Shown: positions 1 through 7,798, counted from the first letter of the stretch. The stretch is DNA of 19,977 bases from SZAS-103 sp964640525 (GCA_964640525.1 CAZXGS010000055.1:1-19977), one strand, 5' to 3'. A program made the numbers and translations. The notes: generated by a model from the letters alone, not told the origin.

Positions 1-461
1 ACGTAGAACTGGAACAGCGTGTGGCACGGCATCAGCGCCATCTTCGGCAGGTCGGCGACGTTCCATGCCGAGACGATCAGGCGGCGGGAGTCCGGGTTGC
101 GGCGGATCTCCTCGACGACCCACCGCACCTGGTCGATCTCGACGCCATCGGCGCCCGCCCAGCGACGCCACTGTTTGCCGTACACCGGGCCGAGCTCGCC
201 GTCGGCATCCGCCCACTCGTCCCAGATCGAAACCTTGTTCTGCCGCAGGTAGGCGATGTTGGTCTGGCCCTGCAGGAACCACAGCAGCTCGTGCACGATC
301 GAGCGCAGGTGCAGCTTCTTGGTGGTGACCAGCGGGAACCCTTCGTTCAAGTCGAAGCGCATCTGCCAGCCGAACACGCTGCGGGTGCCGGTGCCGGTGC
401 GGTCGGCCTTGTGGGCGCCGTGCTCGAGGACGTGGCGCAGCAGGTCGAGGTATTGCCTCAT
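1..461 (-). CDS. thyA: Thymidylate synthase, 3' end cut off by window edge
   Basis: Methylates dUMP to dTMP with 5,10-methylene-tetrahydrofolate, in the cytoplasm. About 153 residues are visible of a family normally near 264. The N-terminus MRQYLDLLRHVLEHG, the folate/dUMP-site block with DRTGTGTRSVFGWQMRFDL, the LLWFLQGQTNI helix and the active-site block MPCHTLFQFYV are all present. The catalytic Cys falls at residue 146, the same number as in E. coli. The ATG (461-459) overlaps the stop of lgt as ATGA, so translation is probably coupled. The lgt-thyA order is the same as in E. coli. No defect is seen in the visible part. The frame runs off the window at base 1. Confidence 0.97.
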   Translation of the reverse strand, partial: MRQYLDLLRHVLEHGAHKADRTGTGTRSVFGWQMRFDLNEGFPLVTTKKLHLRSIVHELLWFLQGQTNIAYLRQNKVSIWDEWADADGELGPVYGKQWRRWAGADGVEIDQVRWVVEEIRRNPDSRRLIVSAWNVADLPKMALMPCHTLFQFY

Positions 462-1399
462 GCCGAACCGGCCTGTCTCGCGTCGTTGCCGTGGCCGCCG
501 ACATCCGGTTCCAGCACCGGCGCCTTGCGCGACATCCACAGCAGGCCCAGCCCGGCCAGCACCAGCGGAATCGACTGCACCTGCCCCATCGTCAGCCAGC
601 CGAATGCAAGGTAGCCCAGTTGCTCGTCGGGCACGCGCACGAATTCCACCGCGAAGCGGAAGCAGCCGTACATCAGCGCGAACAGGCCACCGACCGCGTA
701 GCGCCGGCGCGGCGTGGTGGAAAAGGAAAACAGCACCGCGAACATCACCAGCCCTTCCAGCGCCGCCTCGTACAGTTGCGAGGGATGACGCGCCCAGCCG
801 TCCAGTGCGCCCTGCCCGGCCAGAGTCCGCAGCTGTCCGATGTCCATGTCCCGGTAGGGCCCGGAGGTGATGCCGTGCGGAAAGACCACCGCCCACGAGG
901 CATCGCTGAGCTTGCCCCACAGCTCGCCATTGATGAAATTTCCCAACCGGCCGAAGAACAGCCCCGGCGGCACCAGCGGCGCGATGAAGTCCATGGTGTC
1001 GAAGAAGTGCAGCCGGTGCTTGCGCGACCACCACCAGCAGGCCGTGAGCACGCCAAGCAGGCCACCGTGGAAGCTCATCCCGCCGTCCCACACCCGCAGG
1101 ATCGCGCCCGGGTCATGGATGACCCATGACGGCGAAACATAGGTGAGCATGTACCAGATGCGCCCGCCGCAGACCACGCCGAGCATGGCGTAGAACATCA
1201 GGTCGCCGTAGGCCTGCGCATCCACGCCCGGCAAGCGGCCGGCACGCACGCGGCGCGCGCCCAGCCACCAGGCCGTCACGAACGCCAGCAGGTACATCAC
1301 CCCGTACCAGTGGATCGCCGGCTGGAAATGGTTGCCGAACAGGGTGAACGCCGGCAGGCGCAGCGCGATCGGGTCGATGGCGTCGAAGTAATGGGTCAT
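458..1399 (-). CDS. lgt: Prolipoprotein diacylglyceryl transferase
   Basis: Transfers diacylglycerol from phosphatidylglycerol to the lipobox Cys of prolipoproteins at the inner membrane, the first step of lipoprotein maturation. The 313-residue product has several hydrophobic segments, the MSFHGGLLG block (His near 111) and the Lgt signature GRLGNFINGE (about 150-159). RHPSQLYEA lies near 204-212 and GQVQSIPL in the last membrane segment. The start chosen is ATG at 1399 (MTHYFDAIDPI); the frame stays open upstream to 1561, but that extension is Pro/Arg-rich, lies inside the neighbouring TPM gene and does not resemble Lgt. The Shine-Dalgarno is weak. There is a 100-bp gap to the TPM gene upstream, with a promoter-like -10. 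thyA follows with a 4-bp overlap. Confidence 0.96.
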   Translation of the reverse strand: MTHYFDAIDPIALRLPAFTLFGNHFQPAIHWYGVMYLLAFVTAWWLGARRVRAGRLPGVDAQAYGDLMFYAMLGVVCGGRIWYMLTYVSPSWVIHDPGAILRVWDGGMSFHGGLLGVLTACWWWSRKHRLHFFDTMDFIAPLVPPGLFFGRLGNFINGELWGKLSDASWAVVFPHGITSGPYRDMDIGQLRTLAGQGALDGWARHPSQLYEAALEGLVMFAVLFSFSTTPRRRYAVGGLFALMYGCFRFAVEFVRVPDEQLGYLAFGWLTMGQVQSIPLVLAGLGLLWMSRKAPVLEPDVGGHGNDARQAGSA

Positions 1400-1438
1400 G
1401 CCTGCGTCAGCGGGAGCATCGTGGCTGGACAAAGCGCC

Positions 1439-1444
1439 ATTGTC
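1439..1444 (-). promoter_or_regulatory. Possible -10 element for lgt-thyA
   Basis: In the 100-bp gap between the third TPM gene and lgt, the minus strand carries GACAAT in the context TGCGACAATGGCGC, about 40 bases before the lgt ATG. No convincing -35 lies 17 bp upstream. It would allow lgt-thyA to be transcribed apart from the LemA/TPM block. This is a sequence-only guess. Confidence 0.3.
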
Positions 1445-1499
1445 GCAGACGTCGGGCGGTTCGGCCCGGTTTGGCGGGGGCGATGTCGCGCGATCGGGC

Positions 1500-2006
1500 T
1501 CAGAGGATCTCCGGCGTGTCGGGCAGTTCATCCGGCGTCCGGTCGATCCCGGGCAAGGCACCCCGCAGGATGGCGCCGATGGCGGCGATGCACTCGCAGA
1601 CCGCCCCGGCCGGCTCGTCGCCCTGGCGCAGCCGCTCGGCCAGACGGGCGCAGGGGGCCTGCCAGGCGTCGGCCGGCAGCAGCGCAGTGATGCCGCGGTC
1701 GGCGACGATCTCGATCGCGCGATCGGCCCAGAGCAGGTACAGCAGCACGCCGGTGTTGCCCTCGGTGTCCCAGACCCGCAACCGCGAGAACACCTCCACG
1801 GCGCGGCTGCGCGCGTCAGGATGCTTCAACAGCGCGCGCACGGGCAGCGCGGCCTCGACCGCGAAGCGTACCTCGCCGGCATGGCCCCGCTCGGCCGCGG
1901 CGATCGCCTCGCGGATGCGCTCCATCGCCTGGCGGTCGAAGCGGCGACGCACCGCACCGGCGCCCATGCCCAGATGTTTCATCGTCCGCGCGATTTTTCC
2001 AGCCAT
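1500..2006 (-). CDS. TPM-domain protein, short form without signal peptide
   Basis: A 168-residue protein of the TPM (PF04536-like, DUF477) family. It has no signal peptide and no Gly-rich tail, and I see no clear membrane segment, so it is probably cytoplasmic or peripheral. Visible features are a basic N-terminus, RFAVEAALPVRALL, a domain core VWDTEGNTGVLLYLLWADRAIEIVADRGI, and an acidic C-terminus. LemA-TPM-short TPM groupings are a known arrangement; the biochemical role is unsettled. ATG 2006 overlaps the stop of the preceding gene as TGATG. A GGGGAG Shine-Dalgarno lies six bases upstream, inside the last codons of that gene; an in-frame GTG at 2009 is the alternative start. Recognition as TPM rests on the core pattern and context. 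Confidence 0.85.
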   Translation of the reverse strand: MAGKIARTMKHLGMGAGAVRRRFDRQAMERIREAIAAAERGHAGEVRFAVEAALPVRALLKHPDARSRAVEVFSRLRVWDTEGNTGVLLYLLWADRAIEIVADRGITALLPADAWQAPCARLAERLRQGDEPAGAVCECIAAIGAILRGALPGIDRTPDELPDTPEIL

Positions 2007-3487
2007 CACCAGCTCCCCGAAGCGCCACCGCCACTGAATCCGCCACCGCCGCCGCTGAACCCGCCGCTGCCGCCGCCACTGCTGAGGGCGCTGCTGGCCG
2101 CCATGCCGAGCAACGACCAGGCGATGCTGCCGAACGAGACGTCGCTGCTTCCGCTGCTTCTGCTGCTGTGGCTGCTCGGGCTGTCGTCAGCGGTCCAGTC
2201 GGGCTCCGGCCCGTCGGACTGGAAGAGTATTGCCGGGTAGAAGGCGATCGCCGCCACGATCAGCGCGAACAGCCAGCCCGCGCCCAGCAGCAACAGAAAC
2301 CCGGCCAGCACCACCGAAGTCACGCAGCCGCGCAGCAAGGCCGCCTTCCAGCTCAGCAGGCCGCTGGCGACGATGAACAGGAACGGCAGTCCGACGAGCA
2401 TGCCCAGCCAGATCGGCAACTCGAACGGCGGCGGCGACAGGGCGTCGAACAGTGTCTCCTTGAAGTCGCCCTCCGGCTTCGGCGGTGGCGGTGGCATCGC
2501 CTCGCCGTTCTGGAGCCGGATGATGCGGTCGACACCGCCTTTGAGTTCGCCGGGAATGTCGCCCATCTTGACGCGCGGCCAGGACATATCCTCGTTGAGG
2601 ATGCGCTTGATGATCGGCACCGGGAACACATCGACCAAGCCGCGGCCGACGAAGATGCCCTCGTCGTAGGGCTGCTCGGTAAACCAGATCAGCACGCCGT
2701 CGGCGCCGAGGTTCCAGGTGTCGAAAACCCGTTTCGCAAAGTGCGCATGGGATTCGTCGCCGGTGCCATCGACCAGCAGCAAGGCGATCTGCCGGCCCTT
2801 GGCCTTTTCGAAGGCGGCCAGCTTGGCCTCGAGCGCCGCCCGCTCCTGGTCGGAAAGGTAGCCAATGGCGTCCACGACATGGCCGCTGTGCGCCGGCAGC
2901 GGCGCCAGCGCGGGAGCCGCAACCGCCTCCTTGGCGTTGCTGGCGACGTCCTGCGGCGGGGGCCACGGCAGGGTTCCGCCATCGATCAGGCCGGCGATGC
3001 GATCGACGCCTGCCTGCAGTCCGCCGGCGTAGTCGCCACTCCTGAAGCGTGGCTCGACGTAGCCATCGATGATGCGGTTGGCGATCGCATCGGGGATCGT
3101 CCCTTCCAGCCCGCGACCGATCTCGATACGCAGCTTGTGGTCGTTCATCGACGCCAGCACCAGCACGCCGTCGTCGACGCCCTTGCGACCGAGCTTCCAT
3201 GCCTCGACGACCCGCATCGCGTACTGCTCGATCGTCTCCTCGCCGGTGGTCGGCACCAGCAGCACGACGACCTGCGCACCCTTGCGACCTTCGAGCGCGG
3301 TCAATTGCGCCTCCAGTGCCTGCGCGTGGGCATCGTCGAGCGTACCGGTCGTGTCGACCACATGTGCGGACAACCCCGGCACCGCAACCGGCGCCGCCGT
3401 GGCAACGGCCGAGACGAGGCAGACCAGCAGCAGCAGCGCGGCCAGCAACGCCGTCACGCCATGTCTGCGGATGTGCGTAATCGGCAT
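2006..3487 (-). CDS. Secreted/membrane protein with two tandem TPM domains and Gly-rich tail
   Basis: 493 residues from ATG 3487. There is a signal peptide or anchor (residues 10-32, Leu/Ala-rich, then TAAPVAV). A first TPM domain lies at about 36-172 (VVDTTGTLDD, VVEAWKLGRKGVDDGVLVL, IEIGRGLEG) and a second, divergent one at about 200-330 (HVVDAIGYLSD, WNLGADGVLIWFTEQ, VGRGLVDVFP). A proline run and hydrophobic spans near 356-380 and 390-422 follow. A Ser-rich stretch precedes the Gly-rich end GGGFSGGGASGSW. Most YgcG-type relatives have one TPM domain, so the tandem pair is unusual. The first domain is very close to that of the gene just upstream. ATG 3487 overlaps the upstream stop (TGATG) and has a G-run Shine-Dalgarno six bases away; ATG 3493 is an alternative but sits on the G-run. 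Molecular function is not known to me. Confidence 0.88.
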   Translation of the reverse strand: MPITHIRRHGVTALLAALLLLVCLVSAVATAAPVAVPGLSAHVVDTTGTLDDAHAQALEAQLTALEGRKGAQVVVLLVPTTGEETIEQYAMRVVEAWKLGRKGVDDGVLVLASMNDHKLRIEIGRGLEGTIPDAIANRIIDGYVEPRFRSGDYAGGLQAGVDRIAGLIDGGTLPWPPPQDVASNAKEAVAAPALAPLPAHSGHVVDAIGYLSDQERAALEAKLAAFEKAKGRQIALLLVDGTGDESHAHFAKRVFDTWNLGADGVLIWFTEQPYDEGIFVGRGLVDVFPVPIIKRILNEDMSWPRVKMGDIPGELKGGVDRIIRLQNGEAMPPPPPKPEGDFKETLFDALSPPPFELPIWLGMLVGLPFLFIVASGLLSWKAALLRGCVTSVVLAGFLLLLGAGWLFALIVAAIAFYPAILFQSDGPEPDWTADDSPSSHSSRSSGSSDVSFGSIAWSLLGMAASSALSSGGGSGGFSGGGGGFSGGGASGSW

Positions 3488-4344
3488 CACCATCCCCCCG
3501 ACGCGCCGCCGCCGCTGAAGCCTCCACCTCCACCGCTGAAGCCCCCGAATCCGCCGCCGGAGGATCCCCCGCCCCATCCGCCCCAGCCACTGCCGCCACT
3601 GTAGCGGCCCCCGCCCGTGGACGCTGCCATCCCGAGAACGAAGCCGATCACGGCCAGGAATGCCGCGAACCCGAACGACGCACCGGCGACCAGTGCCACG
3701 GCGCACACCACACCGCCCACCAGCACGCCGCGCACGAACGCGCCAAGGAACGAGAACAAGGCACGCGCCACGATGAACGCGAAGACCGCCGGCACGATCT
3801 GGCCGTCGATCTTCGACGAGCGATGGGCCTGTGCCGGCGGCGGCGGCAGCGGTTCGCCATCGACCAGACCGATCAGGCGCGATATCCCGTCATTCAGACC
3901 ATCGGCGAAGTTGCCCTGCCGCAACTTCGGCACGATGGTCTCGTCGATGATGCGGTTCGCCAGCGCATCGGGCACCGCCCCCTCGAGTCCGCGCCCCACC
4001 TCGATGCGCACCTTGTGGTCGTCCTTTGCGACCAGCACGAGGATGCCGTCGTCCACGCCCTTGCGGCCGAGCTTCCATGCCTCGACGACCTGGATCGAAT
4101 ACTGTTCGAGGTTCTCGTCGCCGGTCGTGGGCACGATCAGGACCGCGATCTGGCTGCCCTTCCGGGCTTCGAATGCCGCGAGCCTGGATTCGAGCGACTG
4201 CACCTGCGCGGCATCGAGCGTGCCGGTCGTGTCGGTGACGCGCGCCGTCAGCGCCGGTATCGCCGCGGCGACCGGGCCGACCACGAGGCACAGCAACGCG
4301 AACGCGGCGATCCAGAAGCATCGCATCGCCGGACCCACGCGCAT
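3487..4344 (-). CDS. YgcG-like TPM-domain membrane protein with Gly-rich tail
   Basis: 285 residues. A signal peptide (residues 8-28, ending VAAAIPAL) is followed by one TPM domain at about 31-165 with TDTTGTLDAAQ, VVEAWKLGRKGVDDGILVL and RIEVGRGLEGAVPDALANRII. A Pro-rich linker, hydrophobic segments near 184-200 and 205-242, and a Gly-rich tail ending GGGGFSGGGASGGW complete it. TPM proteins are typically anchored with the domain outside the cytoplasm; some relatives act in photosystem II repair or bind Ca2+, and the bacterial role is open. The ATG at 4344 has a GGAAGG Shine-Dalgarno five bases upstream and lies 18 bp after the lemA-like stop. It shares near-identical stretches, at DNA level too, with the next gene, which points to duplication. 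Confidence 0.92.
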   Translation of the reverse strand: MRVGPAMRCFWIAAFALLCLVVGPVAAAIPALTARVTDTTGTLDAAQVQSLESRLAAFEARKGSQIAVLIVPTTGDENLEQYSIQVVEAWKLGRKGVDDGILVLVAKDDHKVRIEVGRGLEGAVPDALANRIIDETIVPKLRQGNFADGLNDGISRLIGLVDGEPLPPPPAQAHRSSKIDGQIVPAVFAFIVARALFSFLGAFVRGVLVGGVVCAVALVAGASFGFAAFLAVIGFVLGMAASTGGGRYSGGSGWGGWGGGSSGGGFGGFSGGGGGFSGGGASGGW

Positions 4345-4362
4345 CCCGGCCTTCCGGCGCCC

Positions 4363-5016
4363 TCAGCCTCCGGCGGGCGCTGGCGCCGGGGAGGCCGCCG
4401 GCGCGGGCGCTGCTGACGAAGCCGGCTGGCCGAAGTCCACCTTCGGCGGCGCGGAGATCTGTGCCTCGTTGGCCACGGTGAAATTCGGTTTGAGCTGATA
4501 GCCGAACATCTTCGCGGTCAGGTTCTGCGGGAACGAGCGCAGCAGGGTGTTGTAGTCCTGCACCGCCTGGATGTAACGGTTGCGGGCGACGGTGATGCGG
4601 TTCTCGGTGCCTTCCAATTGAGCCTGCAGGTCGCGGAAAGCCTGGTCGGACTTCAGGTTCGGGTAGTTCTCGCTGACCACCATCAGCCGCGACAGCGCCG
4701 AGCCGAGTTGACCCTGCGCGTCCTGGAACTGCTTGAGTCTGACCGGATCGCTGGCCAGTTCGGGGGTGACCTGGATCGAGCCCACGCGCGAACGCGCCTG
4801 CGTGACCTGGATCAGGATGTCCTTCTCCTGCTGCGCATAGCCCTTGACCGTCGCCACCAGGTTCGGCACCAGGTCGGCGCGGCGCTGGTACTGGTTGATG
4901 ACCTCCGACCAGGCCGCCTTGGTCTGCTCGTCCAGCGCCTGGATCTTGTTGTAGCCGCATGAACTGAGCAGCAGGACGAGCAGGATGAGGATGGCGCGGC
5001 GGACGGCGGAATGCAT
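4363..5016 (-). CDS. lemA: LemA-family lipoprotein
   Basis: 217 residues from ATG 5016. A lipoprotein signal (hydrophobic 9-17, lipobox LSSC with the acylated Cys at 20) precedes the LemA helical domain: YNKIQALDEQTKAAWSEV, NQYQRRADLVPNLVATVKGY, LMVVSENYPNLKSDQAF, RNRYIQAVQDYN. A low-complexity Ala/Pro tail runs from about residue 196. The product should be anchored in the envelope; LemA function is not established. I preferred ATG 5016 because GGAG sits seven bases upstream and it gives a compact lipoprotein signal. An ATG at 5037 overlapping the terC stop (ATGA) would add seven residues but lacks a visible Shine-Dalgarno. LemA next to TPM genes is a recurrent arrangement. Confidence 0.93.
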   Translation of the reverse strand: MHSAVRRAILILLVLLLSSCGYNKIQALDEQTKAAWSEVINQYQRRADLVPNLVATVKGYAQQEKDILIQVTQARSRVGSIQVTPELASDPVRLKQFQDAQGQLGSALSRLMVVSENYPNLKSDQAFRDLQAQLEGTENRITVARNRYIQAVQDYNTLLRSFPQNLTAKMFGYQLKPNFTVANEAQISAPPKVDFGQPASSAAPAPAASPAPAPAGG

Positions 5017-5033
5017 CGACGGTCTCCGGTTGG

Positions 5034-5789
5034 TCATTGATCGCGCTCGGATCGGTGCGAGCGCAGTTGCGCGCGACGCTCGGCCTGCGTGCGGGCGACG
5101 ATGTTGAGCACCTCGACCAGCACCGAGCAGCCCATCCCGAAATACAGGTAGGCACGGTTGATGTGCGCACCCACGCCCTCGGCCACCAGCACGACGCCGA
5201 TCAGGACGATGAAGGCCAGCGCCAGCATCTTCACCGTCGGGTGGCGGTCGATGAAGTCGCCGACCGGGTCGGCCGCGAACAGCATCACCAGCACCGCCAG
5301 CACGATCGCCGCGACCATCACCGGGATCTGGTTGACCATGCCCACCGCGGTGATCACCGAGTCCAGCGAGAACACGATGTCCATCACCGCGATCTGCGCG
5401 ATCACCATGCCGAACACCGCCGAGGGCCTGGCGGAGATGTCATCCTCCTCGCCGTGGCCCTGGATCACCGCGCGGATCTCCAGCACGCCCTTGACCAGCA
5501 GAAACAGTCCGCCGGCAAGCAGCACGAGGTCGCGCATCGACACCGGTCGCCCCATCAGCGCGAACAGCGGCTGGGTCAGCCGCGCCAGTTCGGCCAGGGT
5601 AATAAGCAGCGCGATGCGGGTGATGCAGGCCAGCGCCAGGCCGAAACGGCGCGCCGCCGACCGGCGCTCGGGCGGCAGCTTGCTGACCGAGATCGAGATG
5701 AACACCAAGTTGTCCACGCCCAGCACGATTTCCAGCGTGGCCAGGGTGAACAGGGCGATCCACAGGTTGCTGTCGAAGATCCACTCCAC
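5034..5789 (-). CDS. TerC-family integral membrane protein
   Basis: 251 residues, about seven predicted membrane segments. The TerC signatures are visible: EIVLGVDNLVFISISV (20-35, Asp 26) and MDIVFSLDSVITAVG (136-150, Asp 143), the acidic residues proposed to bind metal. It resembles the membrane part of YoaE/YgdQ-type proteins and has no CBS or CorC domains. TerC-family proteins are linked to Mn2+ export or co-translational metal loading of exported proteins; that role is inferred here. The start is GTG (MEWIFDSNLWIALF), 12 bp after the dgkA stop; no better ATG exists, and the residues match the usual N-terminus. Closely followed by lemA, consistent with one transcript. Confidence 0.93.
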   Translation of the reverse strand: MEWIFDSNLWIALFTLATLEIVLGVDNLVFISISVSKLPPERRSAARRFGLALACITRIALLITLAELARLTQPLFALMGRPVSMRDLVLLAGGLFLLVKGVLEIRAVIQGHGEEDDISARPSAVFGMVIAQIAVMDIVFSLDSVITAVGMVNQIPVMVAAIVLAVLVMLFAADPVGDFIDRHPTVKMLALAFIVLIGVVLVAEGVGAHINRAYLYFGMGCSVLVEVLNIVARTQAERRAQLRSHRSERDQ

Positions 5790-5801
5790 AGCCGGCCCCG
5801 G

Positions 5802-6191
5802 TCAGTGCGCCAGCCAGTGCGGGGCCAGCACCAGGCCCCAGCACAGCAGCACGTTCATCATCAGCACGAACACCGCCGCCGAGCCCATGTCCTTGGCACG
5901 CCCGGCCATTTCGTGATGCTCGGAGCCGTAGCGTTCAATCAGCGCCTCGATCGCCGAGTTCAGCAATTCCGCGGCCAGCACCGGCAGCAGGCTGCCGAGC
6001 AGGATGGCGCGCTCGACGCCATCGCGCGCAAGCCAGATCCCGGCCGGCACGAACACCAGCAGCAGCCAGACTTCCAGCCGGAACGACTCCTCGGTGCGCC
6101 AGCAGGTACCAATGCCCTGCAGCGACCAGCGCAACGCGCGCCAGACGCCCGCAGGACCTCGCGGCAGATGACTGACCCTGGTCCCCGGCAT
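5802..6191 (-). CDS. dgkA: Diacylglycerol kinase
   Basis: Phosphorylates diacylglycerol to phosphatidic acid in the inner membrane, recycling lipid released by envelope glycan synthesis. 129 residues with three membrane helices, near the E. coli length of 122. Conserved residues are visible: Glu 34/35 in TEESFRLE, AELLNSAIEA with Glu 75, Asn 78 and Glu 82, and HEMAGRAKDMGSAAV with Lys 100 and Asp 101. ATG 6191 is preceded by AGGGGG seven bases upstream. It lies 29 bp after the gcvPB stop and 12 bp before the TerC-family start, so it probably heads or belongs to the run leading into the LemA/TPM block. Confidence 0.95.
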   Translation of the reverse strand: MPGTRVSHLPRGPAGVWRALRWSLQGIGTCWRTEESFRLEVWLLLVFVPAGIWLARDGVERAILLGSLLPVLAAELLNSAIEALIERYGSEHHEMAGRAKDMGSAAVFVLMMNVLLCWGLVLAPHWLAH

Positions 6192-6220
6192 CGCTCAGCC
6201 CCCTGTGCAGTCGCGTCGCA

Positions 6221-7798
6221 TCACGCGCTCTTGGGGTGAAAGGACAGGTCCAGGTCCTTCGCCGCCTTGACGTCGTCCAGGCGGCGCACTGGCGTGGTGT
6301 ACGGCGCACCCTTCATGTAGCGCGGGTCACGCGCTGCCTTGTCCAGCAGCATCTTCATCACCACCACGAAGCGGTCCAGGGTGTCCTTGCTTTCGGTCTC
6401 GGTGGGCTCGATCAGCAGGCACTCGGGCACCAGCAGCGGGAAGTAGTTGGTCGGCGCGTGGATACCGTGGTCGAGCAGCGACTTGGAGAAGTCCAGCGCG
6501 GTCACGCCGTGGGCCTTCTTCTGCGGCGCCACGGTGACGATGAACTCGTGCGAGGCACGGCGCTCGGGATAGGCCAGGGTGTAGCCGCGCCTGGCCAACT
6601 GCGCGGCGAGGTAATTGGCATTGAGCGTGGCGTATTCGGCCACCCTCGGCATGCCTTCGCGCCCGAGCAGGCGCGCGTAGATGTAGGCGCGCAGCAGCAC
6701 CCCGGCATTGCCGGCGAACGCCGACAGGCGGCCGATCGACAGCGGGCGATCCTTCTTGCGCACGAAGCGGTACCACGGGCCAGCCTCGGCATGTGCGGCG
6801 GGCGCAGGCGCGGCCGCGCTGGCAGGCTTGTGGCGCGCCTTGGCGTAGCGGCCACCCTTGTGGACGGGCGCGGCAGCCGGCGGCTCGGTCTGCGGGCGCT
6901 GGTCGAGCTTCTCGACCATCGGGATCGGCAGGAATGGTTTCAGGCGTTCGCTCACGCCCACCGCGCCCGCGCCCGGACCGCCACCGCCGTGCGGGGTGCT
7001 GAAGGTCTTGTGCAGGTTCATGTGGATGGCGTCGAAGCCCATGTCGCCGGGCCGCACCTTGCCGAGGATGGCGTTGAGGTTGGCACCGTCGTAATAAAGC
7101 AGACCGCCGGCCTCGTGGACGAGCCTGGCGATCTCGACGATGCGGCGCTCGAACACGCCGATGGTCGAGGGATTGGTGAGCATGATGCCGGCGGTTTTCG
7201 GGCCGAGGACCTGCTTCAGCGCCTCGACGTCGATGTCGCCGTTGGCCAGGGTCGGGATCTCGCGCACGCTGCACCCGCAGACCGTGGCGGTGGCCGGGTT
7301 GGTACCGTGCGCGGCGTCGGGAACGATGATCTCGGTGCGCGCGGTGTCACCGCGGTGCTTGTGGTAGGCCATGATCATGGCCACGCCGGCGAACTCGCCC
7401 TGGGCGCCGGCCATCGGCGCCAGCGACACCCCGCCCTTCATGCCGGTGACGTCGGCCAGGATCTCCTGCAACTCGTACATGCAGGCCATGAAGCCCTGGC
7501 TGAGCGATTCCGGCGCATAGGGATGGCGGCCGAGGAAGCCGTCGAGCATCGCCAGCGAATGGCAGGCGCGCGGGTTGTACTTCATCGTGCACGAGCCGAG
7601 CGGGTAGAACTGGGTGTCGATCGAGAAGTTCTTGCGCGACAGGTTGGTGTAGTGGCGCACCGCCTGCAGCTCGGACACCTCCGGCAGGCCGATCGGCGTG
7701 GTGCGCAAGAATCGTTCGGGCAGATCGGGCGTTGCGATGGCGGCCGGAAGCTGGGCGGCGGCGGTGCGCCCGGGCTGGGACTGCTCGAAGATCAGCAT
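6221..7798 (-). CDS. gcvPB: Glycine dehydrogenase (decarboxylating) subunit 2
   Basis: The PLP-bearing half of a split P-protein of the glycine cleavage system. It decarboxylates glycine and passes the aminomethyl group to the lipoyl H-protein. 525 residues; the PLP-lysine motif MNLHKTFSTPHGGGGPG is at 260-275 with Lys 264. DTQFYPLGSCTMKYNPR and HGTNPATA are conserved blocks. An Ala/Pro/Lys-rich insert of about 40 residues (near 298-340) separates the PLP half from WYRFVRKKDRPLSIGR; typical single-subunit relatives are about 488 residues. The start MLIFEQSQPG (7798) is chosen by similarity, as the frame is open to 7987 through unconserved sequence. Neither gcvPA nor gcvT/gcvH lies in the window. 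Confidence 0.95.
   Translation of the reverse strand: MLIFEQSQPGRTAAAQLPAAIATPDLPERFLRTTPIGLPEVSELQAVRHYTNLSRKNFSIDTQFYPLGSCTMKYNPRACHSLAMLDGFLGRHPYAPESLSQGFMACMYELQEILADVTGMKGGVSLAPMAGAQGEFAGVAMIMAYHKHRGDTARTEIIVPDAAHGTNPATATVCGCSVREIPTLANGDIDVEALKQVLGPKTAGIMLTNPSTIGVFERRIVEIARLVHEAGGLLYYDGANLNAILGKVRPGDMGFDAIHMNLHKTFSTPHGGGGPGAGAVGVSERLKPFLPIPMVEKLDQRPQTEPPAAAPVHKGGRYAKARHKPASAAAPAPAAHAEAGPWYRFVRKKDRPLSIGRLSAFAGNAGVLLRAYIYARLLGREGMPRVAEYATLNANYLAAQLARRGYTLAYPERRASHEFIVTVAPQKKAHGVTALDFSKSLLDHGIHAPTNYFPLLVPECLLIEPTETESKDTLDRFVVVMKMLLDKAARDPRYMKGAPYTTPVRRLDDVKAAKDLDLSFHPKSA

Noticed and set aside
1400..1561. Extending lgt upstream to 1561
   Set aside because: The extra 54 residues are Pro/Arg-rich, run into the TPM gene and are not part of Lgt; ATG 1399 fits the family start.
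2168..3604. A 478-codon plus-strand frame opposite the double-TPM gene
   Set aside because: Low-complexity Gln/His/Arg translation ending in Pro repeats that are just the complement of the Gly-rich tails; no family resemblance.
3890..5170. A 426-codon minus-strand frame in another phase across the LemA and first TPM genes
   Set aside because: The LemA and TPM frames are strongly supported; this phase crosses their boundary and is Arg/Gly-rich without pattern.
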